The notes under the pieces: generated by a model | What the model saw: only the letters and a program-made list of their open reading frames with translations | Told to the model about the DNA's origin: nothing | Databases searched by the model: none | Made by a program: the position numbers and the translations under genes | Shown here: piece by piece, positions 1-8,321 of the stretch | Numbering within the stretch: position 1 is the stretch's first letter | Layout of the letters: each line of letters starts with the position of its first letter | DNA from: Prosthecobacter debontii | GTDB lineage: Bacteria > Verrucomicrobiota > Verrucomicrobiia > Verrucomicrobiales > Verrucomicrobiaceae | Length of the DNA stretch: 32,215 nucleotides | Direction: 5' to 3' | Assembly: GCA_945869675.1 (NCBI GenBank) | Contig: CAMBPS010000040.1 | Location: forward strand, 1-32,215

Positions 1-502
1 CACTGCCAAAGGCGGAGAACATGCCGACCAGACCTGCCGTAGTGCCCAGAAGTCCCAGTAGAGGTGCAACGGTCACCATCACCTCTAGCAGAGGAATGCC
101 ACGCTCTAGGTGATGCAGTTCTTCTTTGGCCCGAGCCGTCAACGTATCCACGCACTCCTGACGGGATGAAAACGTGCCGCTAATGGCCAGAGCACCCAGT
201 TTTGCCAATAGTGAGCCATCTCTTTCAAGGAACTCCTGCAGCGGCTTGATATCGCCCTTCGCCGCATAATTGGGCAGGGACCGTAACTGGCTGGCCACGC
301 TCGCTGGTAACACTAGATTTTCCCGTAGACGCAACCAAGCAGAGATCATCACCGTCACTGCTAAAAAGGAGCAAAGCACGATGAATAACATCACGTAGCC
401 ACCAATGGCTAGGAATTCATGCAGCCGTGTCAAGGCTGAAGCCGAGGGCTCTGCAGCCGCCGCAGCAATTAAGGAGGGAAGTTGTGTCAGGAAGTCGTTC
501 AT
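1..502 (-). CDS. MotA/TolQ/ExbB-type proton channel protein (3' end cut by window)
   Basis: The gene reads from an ATG at 502 leftwards and runs off the window at base 1, so only about 167 N-terminal residues are visible. After a short N-terminal stretch there is a hydrophobic helix (about residues 33-52, GGYVMLFIVLCSFLAVTVMI), a long cytoplasmic-type segment rich in charged residues, and then the family hallmark: a second helix with the glycine-rich sequence VAPLLGLLGTTAGLVGMF. That motif is typical of the TolQ/ExbB/MotA family, inner-membrane subunits that pair with an ExbD/TolR protein and use the proton gradient to drive an outer-membrane or cell-envelope partner. An ExbD/TolR-like gene would be expected beyond the left edge. 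The fold is secure; which of the three subfamilies it belongs to cannot be decided. No Shine-Dalgarno sequence precedes the ATG. Confidence 0.85.
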   Translation of the reverse strand, partial: MNDFLTQLPSLIAAAAAEPSASALTRLHEFLAIGGYVMLFIVLCSFLAVTVMISAWLRLRENLVLPASVASQLRSLPNYAAKGDIKPLQEFLERDGSLLAKLGALAISGTFSSRQECVDTLTARAKEELHHLERGIPLLEVMVTVAPLLGLLGTTAGLVGMFSAFGS

Positions 503-609
503 ACAAAAGGTTTATCCAGTCGGGGGCCGACCTGCAAAAATCATGGAATGTCAGCTCTCAGGTATTCCTGATTCAGGCAGCTCGCGCAAGAGCGAAAAAA
601 TTCCAGCGC

Positions 610-1335
610 TCACTTCGCCCGGCCAAGCGACCGAAACCTACCCGGTGCCATGCCTGCATAGCGGCTGAAGTGTCGAGTGAAAGCACTCTGATCACACCAA
701 CCCGTTTCGATAGCAATATCGGCTAGCGATTGATCCGTCTCACGCAATCGCCGCGTGGCTTCATCCAGTCTTAGTTTATGGAGCAATTGTAGCGGACTCA
801 TCTGAAATAGACGCTGAACCCGCTGCTCGAACTGATACACACTGAGGCCTGCCTTTTTCGCCAAGTCCTCAATGCGGGCACTCTCTGCAAAATGGCGATG
901 CATGAATTTCAGCACTGCCGCAAGTTCCGCAAAACCGCTCGCCTTATCGTTGGGTGCATTGAGATCTCGCGAGATGCCTGTCACACCTATGATACAGCCT
1001 TGGTCGTCACGCAGTGGGTGCTTCGTTGTCAGACACCAGCCTGTGATTCCGCCCGGATAAATGTGCAGTTCCAGTTGATGATCGATGCATTTGCCAGTCC
1101 GCAGAACCAGTTCATCCTGCCGTGCATAGCTCAACGCCAGTGCCACCGGATACACTTCTTCTGGCCGTTTGCCGATTAGCTTCGTTTTATCACCACCTGC
1201 ACAACGGTTGGCTAGCGTCTGATTCACCCGCACATAGCGGCCCAAGCGATCCTTCATGAAATACACCACATCCGGTAGCGCATCGAAGAGCATCTCTGTG
1301 ACTGCATTTTCAGATAAGAGGCTCGTGTTCATCAT
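610..1335 (-). CDS. PAS-domain AraC-family transcriptional regulator
   Basis: A 241-residue protein with two parts. Residues about 13-130 form a PAS-type sensor, with the pattern DVVYFMKDRLGRYVRVN early and GVTGISRDL at the end. Residues about 140-237 form the AraC/XylS double helix-turn-helix: IEDLAKKAGLSVYQFEQRV, then LADIAIETGWCDQSAFTRHF and the terminal YAGMAPGRFR. It should bind DNA and respond to a small ligand or redox cue through the PAS domain; the ligand cannot be read from sequence. This PAS-AraC architecture is often seen in Verrucomicrobia and Planctomycetes near sugar-use genes (family knowledge). The divergent neighbour is a secreted PQQ-like protein 421 bp away, so that gene is a plausible target (inference). 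An alternative start one codon downstream exists (Met-Met). Confidence 0.88.
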   Translation of the reverse strand: MMNTSLLSENAVTEMLFDALPDVVYFMKDRLGRYVRVNQTLANRCAGGDKTKLIGKRPEEVYPVALALSYARQDELVLRTGKCIDHQLELHIYPGGITGWCLTTKHPLRDDQGCIIGVTGISRDLNAPNDKASGFAELAAVLKFMHRHFAESARIEDLAKKAGLSVYQFEQRVQRLFQMSPLQLLHKLRLDEATRRLRETDQSLADIAIETGWCDQSAFTRHFSRYAGMAPGRFRSLGRAK

Positions 1336-1756
1336 GGGGCTTGAAGATTAATGGGTTCATTCACTGGATAAAAATCATCATCGGCAATGTCAGGGATGTC
1401 CACCACCGGCTCCCTTCCACTTTGGGGTGCTGCTGCTGCGTGCCCTCGACGTGTCTCTCTCATGGCGGATCAATCTCAGCGGCTTCATGGTCTGATTGCA
1501 ATGACAGAACTGCAGAGAACAAGCAAGAATGGTAAGCCTAATAGCATCCAAATATCCCAAATGCAGTCGTTTTTTGCGAAGTGTCAGCGGCAATTTTGAG
1601 TCGTTCTGAAGCTTGTAAAGCCTCTGCCGCCTGCTCAGTTTTTATCTAAAAGCTAGCAGCAATGTAAGAAGCAGATTTCAAGACTCTAATAAATGAGCAA
1701 AACATCGTGTTAGTTCACGCGTAAGTTAGCTGCGTTAAACAGCCCATCATTACTTC
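1336..1756. other. Divergent intergenic region, no gene seen
   Basis: This stretch of about 420 bp separates the PAS-AraC gene (leftward) from the PQQ-like gene (rightward). The open frames in it are short, mutually overlapping and lack any recognisable protein pattern. It becomes AT-rich towards the right end, as expected for a promoter of the 1757 gene, but I could not pick a convincing -35/-10 pair. It probably holds both promoters and any operator for the regulator. Confidence 0.5.
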
Positions 1757-3025
1757 ATGATCCCTTCATCATTGCCTCTCTTTTTGGTTTTCCTGCTGAC
1801 AAGTTCAGTTGTTTTGGCGGCCCCATGGCCGGCATGGCGTGGCGCTGAAGGGAATGGGGTTTGCATTGAAACGGACCTACCGCTGAGATGGAGTGCGACG
1901 GAAAATGTAAAATGGAAAGTGGCGCTCCCAGAGCGTGGCAATTCAACTCCGATTATCTGGGGCGATCGCGTTTTTATTACCCAAGCAGTCGGTAAGGAGC
2001 GTCTGGTTCTTTGCTTCTCCCGTCAGGACGGCAAGGAGCTCTGGCGTGCCGGTGCCAAGGATGTGGCAGATGAACTCACGCACCAGACTAATCCCTATTG
2101 CTCTGCCTCACCTACGACCGATGGGGAGCGTGTTTATGCGTGGTTTGGTTCAGCGGGTCTTTACTGTTTTGACATGAATGGCAAGCTGCTCTGGCAGCGG
2201 GACCTCGGGGAGCATCGCCATGAATGGGGCTACTCATCTGGCCCTGTTCTTCACGGTGATTTTTGTTATCTAAATTTTGGACCTGGACCGCGCACGTTCC
2301 TTCTGGCGGTCAATAAGCTTACTGGCAGCGACGTCTGGAGGCAGGAGTTGGGACAGGTGGAGGTCAAGTTGCCACGAAATGATGGTTTTGCTTCCAAGGA
2401 AGGCGTGGTTGGCTCCTGGAGTGTGCCACTTCTGATCAAGACTGAGCAGCGGGAAGAACTCGTCATGTCCTGGCCTGAGCAGGTGCGCAGTTATGACCCC
2501 AAGACAGGCAAGCCTCTCTGGCATTGTGGTGGACTGAATCCGTTGGTTTATAGTAGCACCCTGTTTGGTGAGGGTATCCTCATTGCCATGGGGGGGTATA
2601 GTGGCAGCACGGTGGCCGTTCGGCCTGGGGGTGAGGGTGATGTCACTGCAAGCCATCGACTTTGGCATGAACCGCGTGACCGAGGTCACATTGGTTCGGG
2701 TGTGATCAAGCAGGGTCACATTTTCATTCACAATATGAACGGCATCGTTGAATGTGTGGAACTCAACACGGGTAAAAGCTTGTGGAAAGAGCGTCTCAAA
2801 GGCAGCAGCAGCCGCTCCGAGTCTTGGTCTTCCGTGGTGCTTGCAGGTGACCGACTTTATCTGATGAATCAAGGGAGCGACTGTTTTGTCTTACGGGCTT
2901 CACCCAGCTTTGAGGTCTTGGCTCACAACCCTCTCAATGACGGACTGACGAATGCTTCAATGGCCATCAGCGATGGCCAAGTCTTCGTCCGCACTCATGC
3001 GCATCTTTGGTGCATTGGAAAATAA
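1757..3025 (+). CDS. Secreted PQQ-like beta-propeller repeat protein
   Basis: A 422-residue protein starting with a clear signal peptide (hydrophobic core PLFLVFLLTSSVVLAA, likely cleavage after about residue 22), followed by the WPAWRG motif that opens this family. Repeated blades contain the tryptophan-docking style pattern, for example DGKELWRAG, NGKLLWQRD, TGSDVWRQEL, TGKPLWHCG and TGKSLWKER, each followed by G-rich turns. This is the fold of quinoprotein dehydrogenases and of BamB, but the protein has no obvious catalytic or haem-binding motif, so I call it a PQQ-like propeller without an assigned reaction. Such proteins are abundant in Verrucomicrobia and Planctomycetes. It is paralogous in style to the 519-residue protein at 3996-5555. 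The upstream neighbour is a divergent PAS-AraC regulator. No Shine-Dalgarno sequence is visible. Confidence 0.85.
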   Translation: MIPSSLPLFLVFLLTSSVVLAAPWPAWRGAEGNGVCIETDLPLRWSATENVKWKVALPERGNSTPIIWGDRVFITQAVGKERLVLCFSRQDGKELWRAGAKDVADELTHQTNPYCSASPTTDGERVYAWFGSAGLYCFDMNGKLLWQRDLGEHRHEWGYSSGPVLHGDFCYLNFGPGPRTFLLAVNKLTGSDVWRQELGQVEVKLPRNDGFASKEGVVGSWSVPLLIKTEQREELVMSWPEQVRSYDPKTGKPLWHCGGLNPLVYSSTLFGEGILIAMGGYSGSTVAVRPGGEGDVTASHRLWHEPRDRGHIGSGVIKQGHIFIHNMNGIVECVELNTGKSLWKERLKGSSSRSESWSSVVLAGDRLYLMNQGSDCFVLRASPSFEVLAHNPLNDGLTNASMAISDGQVFVRTHAHLWCIGK

Positions 3026-3062
3026 AGCTAGGATGAGGCATTTTTGCGGGAAGGATTCGGCA

Positions 3063-3938
3063 TCAAACTATGGACGGCAGTGAGACCTGGGTAAGCAAGA
3101 CATGTTGACTCCCGGGGGCGACGGTGACGCAGGAATCTCCTGCATTGGCGGCTTCCACACACAAGAAGCCGTGATAGGCCTCGTCTGGCAGATCGGCGAG
3201 ACGCTTGGATTTTTCGATCCATGGATTCCAGATGACCGTGGTGCCACTGCCGAGCTTATTGACGACGAGGTTTCGTTTTAAAGCCCGGTCCTCGACGATT
3301 ACACCGCCAGTGCTTGCGTATTGGCGATCCACTTCGCCTTCAAAAACGATATCACCTACTTGATCGCGCACGACCCGTTCGCCGACTGTGTCGAGATACT
3401 TGGTTTCATCCAGACCTTTGACGGTGACTTGCTTGATGTCGCCGACAGTCAAATAAGTGTGCAGTGCTTCACCCAATAGGAAGGCGTTGTCTCCCGTGTT
3501 TTGGGTCATCAGGGATACTTCCAGAGATGCACCAATGCTGATGCCGAGATGGCAGGTGAAATCGTACGGCCAGAGTGTTCTGGTTTCTTCATTGCTCTCT
3601 AGTTTAAAGAGTAGCGCGACATGACCTTCTTGGGTGTCCGCACGCAGCAATTCCCATGAGCGTATGCGTGCAAATCCATGCATTGGCTGCGTAACATCAG
3701 TTGGATGACCTCCAAACCACGGCCAGCAGATGGGGATGCCACCACGGATGGCTTTACCGGGAGCAAGGACGGCATCGGGGCTCATATACAACACGGGAGC
3801 TTCCTGTCCGGTGGGCTTCCATTCCATGACATGCGCACCATTCATAGCAATACGCGCGGTCGCTGCCGGATGGTTGATGACGTAGATCGGATAACCGGGG
3901 ATGGATTCTTCAAGTGTGATGCAATCAGGCAGTGTCAT
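3063..3938 (-). CDS. D-hexose-6-phosphate mutarotase (aldose epimerase-like)
   Basis: A 291-residue protein of the YeaD/glucose-6-phosphate 1-epimerase branch of the aldose 1-epimerase superfamily, which interconverts alpha and beta anomers of hexose 6-phosphates in the cytoplasm. Visible family landmarks are GGIPICWPWFGGH (about 66-78), MHGFARIRSWEL (about 86-97), a candidate catalytic histidine at 160 in EALHTYLTVGD, and the candidate catalytic glutamate at 262 in GFLCVEAANA. Length fits the family. There is no signal peptide, in line with a cytoplasmic enzyme. It lies convergent with the PQQ-like gene on its left (37 bp between stops) and 57 bp downstream of the second PQQ-like gene on the same strand, so those two may be co-transcribed. 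Confidence in the family is high; the exact sugar phosphate is inferred. Confidence 0.9.
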   Translation of the reverse strand: MTLPDCITLEESIPGYPIYVINHPAATARIAMNGAHVMEWKPTGQEAPVLYMSPDAVLAPGKAIRGGIPICWPWFGGHPTDVTQPMHGFARIRSWELLRADTQEGHVALLFKLESNEETRTLWPYDFTCHLGISIGASLEVSLMTQNTGDNAFLLGEALHTYLTVGDIKQVTVKGLDETKYLDTVGERVVRDQVGDIVFEGEVDRQYASTGGVIVEDRALKRNLVVNKLGSGTTVIWNPWIEKSKRLADLPDEAYHGFLCVEAANAGDSCVTVAPGSQHVLLTQVSLPSIV

Positions 3939-3995
3939 GGCATGGAAAATAAACCTGCATGCCAGGGATGCATCTACGAATTGCAGTCATTTTGG

Positions 3996-5555
3996 TTACT
4001 TCTCAGGTCGTAGATCAAAGCACACCACTTTCTCTCGCTGACGAACCACCAGCTTGCCATTGCTTAAGGCAGGGGAGGTACAGCCCATGCCTTCGATTTT
4101 GGGTCGGGCGACTTGTGTGCAGGCATCGGGTGTGGCTTTAACCATGCGTAAATGGGTGCCGTTGCTTTCGAAGACCATGATTTTTCCATCGGCTAAAATG
4201 GGGGAGGTGATCGTGCTGTTCACCTCATTCTCGATCCAGGATACTTTACCAGAGGCTAATTCTACGCATTGGTTTTTTCCTCCGCAGGTCAGATAGACAT
4301 GATCTTCATGGATGATCGGACTGCCGCTATAGCGCATGGTAACCCAGAAGTGTGACCAGGCAGCTTTGGGTTTCTCATTGTTTTGCCATTGGTAGGCGCG
4401 CAGTCCGACATCCTTGGCACCACTGTAAATCACCAGCCAGTCTCCTTGAGTTACTGGAGTCGATTGGCCACCGCCGTCTACTTCCCAAAGAACGCCGCCG
4501 TCTTTTGGGGAAAGGCCTTGAATGCTATTGTTCCCCGTAATGAGTAGGACAGGCTCTCCTGAGCTAGGCGTCCACCATGTCGGGCTACCGGTGTTGCTGC
4601 GGGCGGTTTTTTGATCCCAAAGCAGCTTGCCATCTTTCACTGAGTAAGCTTGGGCCGTGCCGGCTGCCAGATAAAGTGTCTCCCCGACGACGAGAGGTGA
4701 TGCAGCAGGCCCCTGCGAGGTTAGGGCAGCTTTCCAGATTAGCTTGCCATCCTTTTGGTTAACGCAATACAGATGAGTGCTGCATGCGGCAAAAACTCGT
4801 CCATCCACCACAGCGGCTGTGCTGCTGGAGCTGCGCCCGCTTGGCTTACCTTCGGTTTCAAACTTCCAGACTTGTTTGCCGGTGTTCATGTCCAAGCAGA
4901 TGATGACATCCTTGGCGACCTTGATGGTGTTTGGTACTGCGCTCAGTAGCTTTTCCTTCACGGCTGCAGAGAATTCTTCCTGTTCCATCCAGGCTTTGAA
5001 GGCTTCTGCTGTGGCAAAGGGTTTGCCTTCTTTCTTGGCCACTTTCGCTAACTCTTCGAGCGGCAGTGCTGTCTTGCCTGCTTTGAATCGAGATTCTGCC
5101 CATTTGCCTAAGCTGACATCTTCTTTAGGAGTCAGATTTTCTTCTCGCCAAGCTAGCATCCATTCATCAAATTTAGAGCCACGCATGGCGGGCAGATTGA
5201 GGCGTGTTTCCTCCATCTTTTTCATGAGTTCAGGCGACACACCGCGGTAATTCATCTGCTGCATCGTTTCACTGTCGATCTCTCTTTGCTGTGAAGGAAT
5301 GCGCTCATGCCAGACCACGGAGAGAATCATCTGCTCGCCCGAGATGACCGGACTGCCATGGCCTCCATAGTGATCGCTGGGAATGAAGTCACTTTCCCAG
5401 ACTTTTTTCAAACCGGCCTCAGGAAAGCTCTCTGCAATCGGCGTGGTGTCGACGGAGATTCCATCTCTATTTGGTCCACGCCACTGTGGCCAGTCGGCAT
5501 AGGATAGGGAATGAGCGAAAGTGGCTGCAGTGACTAGATAAAAAAAGGGACGCAT
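3996..5555 (-). CDS. Secreted PQQ-like beta-propeller protein with helical insertion
   Basis: A 519-residue protein with a short signal peptide (FFYLVTAATFAHSLSYA) followed by the WPQWRGPNRDG opening motif of secreted PQQ-like proteins. Propeller blades carry TGKQVWKFET, DGKLIWKAAL, DGKLLWDQKT, DGGVLWEVDG and SGKVSWIENE. Between the first blade and the rest (about residues 85-210) sits a charged, lysine/glutamate-rich helical insertion (for example LPLEELAKVAKKEGKPFATA) that the 422-residue paralogue lacks. No catalytic or haem motif is seen, so the reaction is unknown. Closely spaced upstream of the mutarotase on the same strand. The fold call is firm; any role in sugar oxidation or binding is only suggested by the neighbour. 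Confidence 0.85.
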   Translation of the reverse strand: MRPFFYLVTAATFAHSLSYADWPQWRGPNRDGISVDTTPIAESFPEAGLKKVWESDFIPSDHYGGHGSPVISGEQMILSVVWHERIPSQQREIDSETMQQMNYRGVSPELMKKMEETRLNLPAMRGSKFDEWMLAWREENLTPKEDVSLGKWAESRFKAGKTALPLEELAKVAKKEGKPFATAEAFKAWMEQEEFSAAVKEKLLSAVPNTIKVAKDVIICLDMNTGKQVWKFETEGKPSGRSSSSTAAVVDGRVFAACSTHLYCVNQKDGKLIWKAALTSQGPAASPLVVGETLYLAAGTAQAYSVKDGKLLWDQKTARSNTGSPTWWTPSSGEPVLLITGNNSIQGLSPKDGGVLWEVDGGGQSTPVTQGDWLVIYSGAKDVGLRAYQWQNNEKPKAAWSHFWVTMRYSGSPIIHEDHVYLTCGGKNQCVELASGKVSWIENEVNSTITSPILADGKIMVFESNGTHLRMVKATPDACTQVARPKIEGMGCTSPALSNGKLVVRQREKVVCFDLRPEK

Positions 5556-5630
5556 GACGTCTCGTTGAACGTTTGGGTTCCGTGCTGACTTGCAGTGAAA
5601 GTGTAGAGCCTTTGCAAAGACGCAGAAAAA

Positions 5631-8207
5631 TCATGCCGTCCTCCGCTCAAACTCGCGCCATAGCCGCTCGATGGCTTCTTCGGGATCTTCAAGCATCATG
5701 CCTTCTTTGATCTTGCTGGCAAAGATACCAAAGGAAAAAGGTGTGACTACAGGTACCTGCACGAGATGCCAGGTTAAGCTGCGGGTTTGTTCCAAGAAGG
5801 TTATGGCTCGTGGCAGATCCAGAAACGAGTGGGTCGATTCACGATACGACTGTATCAAAATGGGGTGATCTGGTTCATGCTCACTGAGCACGCGAAAGAG
5901 AATCTCGCTGCTCCAGCGCAGGTCTTTGATCTTTCGCTCATGGCCTGGGCGATTTCGAGGCACCATCAGTCCCGTTTGCGCCACACCACGGAAGTTCCAC
6001 TTTACTAGTTCGCTATGCTCCAATGCCGCGTGCATGTCGGCCTCAGGGTTGCCTGTTTGAAATAGCTCCTTCCATGCAGCGATGTCCAGATCCTGAAAGC
6101 TACGCAGTGTGAGTAGAAAGCCATAATCATCAATGGTCACCATGGCATTGCCACCCACGGCTTCTTTGACCCTGTGAGCAATGATTCGGCTCAACGCATC
6201 ATTGGCACTGCGTCCGATCAGGCTATGGAAAAAGAAGTGCACCAGGTCCACGTCGCTGCCCTCACGATCATCGACAAAACGCTCGATGAGAAAACTATCC
6301 TCTGTTGGAATTTTTGAAACCCGCCGCTGATTCTGACAGTGATTCAGTACCGCCTCTGCATTGGTTTGTGAGATCACATAGCGCTCCACTAACCAGTCCT
6401 GGGTCTCCTCAAATGTCTCTTGATTCAGTCGTCGATTCAGCTCAGTCCGCAAACGAGCCACCTCACGTGCTAGGCCTGAGGCAAGGGGCATCTTATTCGC
6501 ATTCCAGGCGGGTACGGTGGGTAGTCTACCAGTGGCATCTTCCACCTTGACTTCAGCCACGCCGGTCTCGATCAGCTTCACAATGCGCCCAGCTAAAACA
6601 AAGATGTCGCCGATTTTCAGTCGCTTTAAAAAGCTCTCTTCAATCTGCCCGAGTCGGCGCTTTTTGAGAATCACACTGACCATGCCCTCGGTATGGATTA
6701 CGCCAATATTGGCTAGATAATCGCGCTCCACCTTTTTGTTCGGCAACGCTAGGCAATCGTCCACCCAGATGACCTTGCCAAAATTGGCTCGATACTGTTT
6801 CTCGAGCGATCTGCCGCCGCCTTCCAGATATTGGATTAAGCGATCAAATTCCATGTCTGTCACTTGGCGGAAAGCGTGCGCCGAGCGGGTTACATCCAAA
6901 GCAAGCCCGCGCGTGTAACCGCCTTCCATCGCCATACCGACGAGATGTTGAGCTAGCACATCTAGCGGCTTTTCCAATGGACGAACAGCATCCAACTGCA
7001 CCATGCGCGTCATCTCGGCACAGACGAGGCATTCCATCAGATCATTGACATTCGTCGCTACCAAAATGCCATGACTCTCAGCATGGATGCTGTGTCCACT
7101 ACGGCCCATCCTTTGCAAAGCTCGGTTGATGCCTTTGGGCGTCGAGATCATGACTACACAGTCCACGCTGCCAATATCCACGCCCAGCTCTAAACTTGAA
7201 CTGCATACCACAGCCCTGAGCTGGCCATTTTTCAACCGGTCCTCCACATCCAATCGAAGATCACGATCTAGAGACGCATGATGGGCTTCGATTTTTCCCG
7301 CCAGCTTTGGCAGTGCCTGCTTTAATCGGAGTGCGATGCTTTCCGTGCTGCTGCGTGTGTTGCAGAAGACAATGACACTACGTCTTTTTTCCACGATTTG
7401 GGCGATGTCTTGCATCAGTCGTCCTGCAGTATAGCCCGCAGGCGGATAGGGATCACGTCGCAATGGCGATAGAACCTCCACCCGCCGCCTCCGCTCCATC
7501 CTTGCTTCCACAATTTCACAGGTTCGTCCTTGTCCCACGAGAAATTCTGCGAGTAGCGGTAACGGAGCCGCAGTGGCCGACAGACCGATCCTCGTTAGTT
7601 CAGTTGTCACGCGATTTTGCAGCCGCTCTAAGCTAAGCATTAGATGTGCGCCGCGCTTGTTTTCAGCCAATGCATGAAGTTCATCGACGATGACAAAGCG
7701 CACCCCGCTCAGCGATTCAACCCAGCCTATCTGAGGCAAAAGGATAGCCAAACTCTCAGGAGTCGTTAACAGAATATGTGGTGGTTTGCGCTTTAACTTC
7801 GCCCGTTCAGCTGCGGTTGTATCGCCAGTGCGAACACCGATGCGGATTACCTCTTCTAACCCAAGTCCAGTCAGGGCTGGCAGCAGATTTTTTTGGATAT
7901 CATAGGTCAGCGCCCGCAGAGGCGAGACATAGATGCACTGAATCCGATCTTTGAGTGTTCCAGCCTCGTGTGCGCGCAGCAAATGATTCAGCACACTAAG
8001 AAAACCTGCCAGAGTTTTACCGCTCCCCGTTGGTGAAGATAGTAGCACTGACTTCCCAGTCAGAATGTGAGGTATTGTTAGTTCCTGCGCCTCTGTTAGT
8101 TTTCCAAAGGTTTTCTTGATCCACTTCAATAGTCGCGGATGCAGGGCCAGCACTTCATCGGTTTCCGGCGAGTGAGTTGTGACTTTAGATGACTTTCGGC
8201 GTGGCAT
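5631..8207 (-). CDS. Lhr-type DEAD/DEAH-box ATP-dependent helicase
   Basis: An 858-residue superfamily 2 helicase of the large-helicase-related (Lhr) core type. Motifs in order: Walker A PTGSGKT (59-65), motif Ib-like TTPES (148-152), Walker B DELH (175-178), motif III SAT (210-212), and motif VI QRMGRSGH (365-372) preceded by SSLELGVDIG. After the two RecA domains comes a winged-helix and Lhr-core region of about 450 residues, which ends without the long extra C-terminal part of the 1500-residue Lhr proteins. Its length fits the group called ligase-associated DNA damage response helicases, which normally sit beside an ATP-dependent ligase, an exonuclease and a phosphoesterase; none of these is within the window. 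It would unwind DNA or RNA:DNA hybrids in repair. No Shine-Dalgarno sequence is visible. Confidence 0.9.
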   Translation of the reverse strand: MPRRKSSKVTTHSPETDEVLALHPRLLKWIKKTFGKLTEAQELTIPHILTGKSVLLSSPTGSGKTLAGFLSVLNHLLRAHEAGTLKDRIQCIYVSPLRALTYDIQKNLLPALTGLGLEEVIRIGVRTGDTTAAERAKLKRKPPHILLTTPESLAILLPQIGWVESLSGVRFVIVDELHALAENKRGAHLMLSLERLQNRVTTELTRIGLSATAAPLPLLAEFLVGQGRTCEIVEARMERRRRVEVLSPLRRDPYPPAGYTAGRLMQDIAQIVEKRRSVIVFCNTRSSTESIALRLKQALPKLAGKIEAHHASLDRDLRLDVEDRLKNGQLRAVVCSSSLELGVDIGSVDCVVMISTPKGINRALQRMGRSGHSIHAESHGILVATNVNDLMECLVCAEMTRMVQLDAVRPLEKPLDVLAQHLVGMAMEGGYTRGLALDVTRSAHAFRQVTDMEFDRLIQYLEGGGRSLEKQYRANFGKVIWVDDCLALPNKKVERDYLANIGVIHTEGMVSVILKKRRLGQIEESFLKRLKIGDIFVLAGRIVKLIETGVAEVKVEDATGRLPTVPAWNANKMPLASGLAREVARLRTELNRRLNQETFEETQDWLVERYVISQTNAEAVLNHCQNQRRVSKIPTEDSFLIERFVDDREGSDVDLVHFFFHSLIGRSANDALSRIIAHRVKEAVGGNAMVTIDDYGFLLTLRSFQDLDIAAWKELFQTGNPEADMHAALEHSELVKWNFRGVAQTGLMVPRNRPGHERKIKDLRWSSEILFRVLSEHEPDHPILIQSYRESTHSFLDLPRAITFLEQTRSLTWHLVQVPVVTPFSFGIFASKIKEGMMLEDPEEAIERLWREFERRTA

Positions 8208-8321
8208 GAGATCGAACGGGAGCTACGTCCATGAAGTTCGATGTTTCAAGCCTTGCAAGGGAGTCAGGTCGTGGCGCCACTTGCGACTCATAGTCTCTGC
8301 AGCAAGCTCTTTGGAAAAAAC

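Noticed and set aside
2270..2872. 200-codon open frame antisense to the first PQQ-like gene
   Set aside because: Composition is atypical and it lies entirely within a clear beta-propeller gene on the plus strand.
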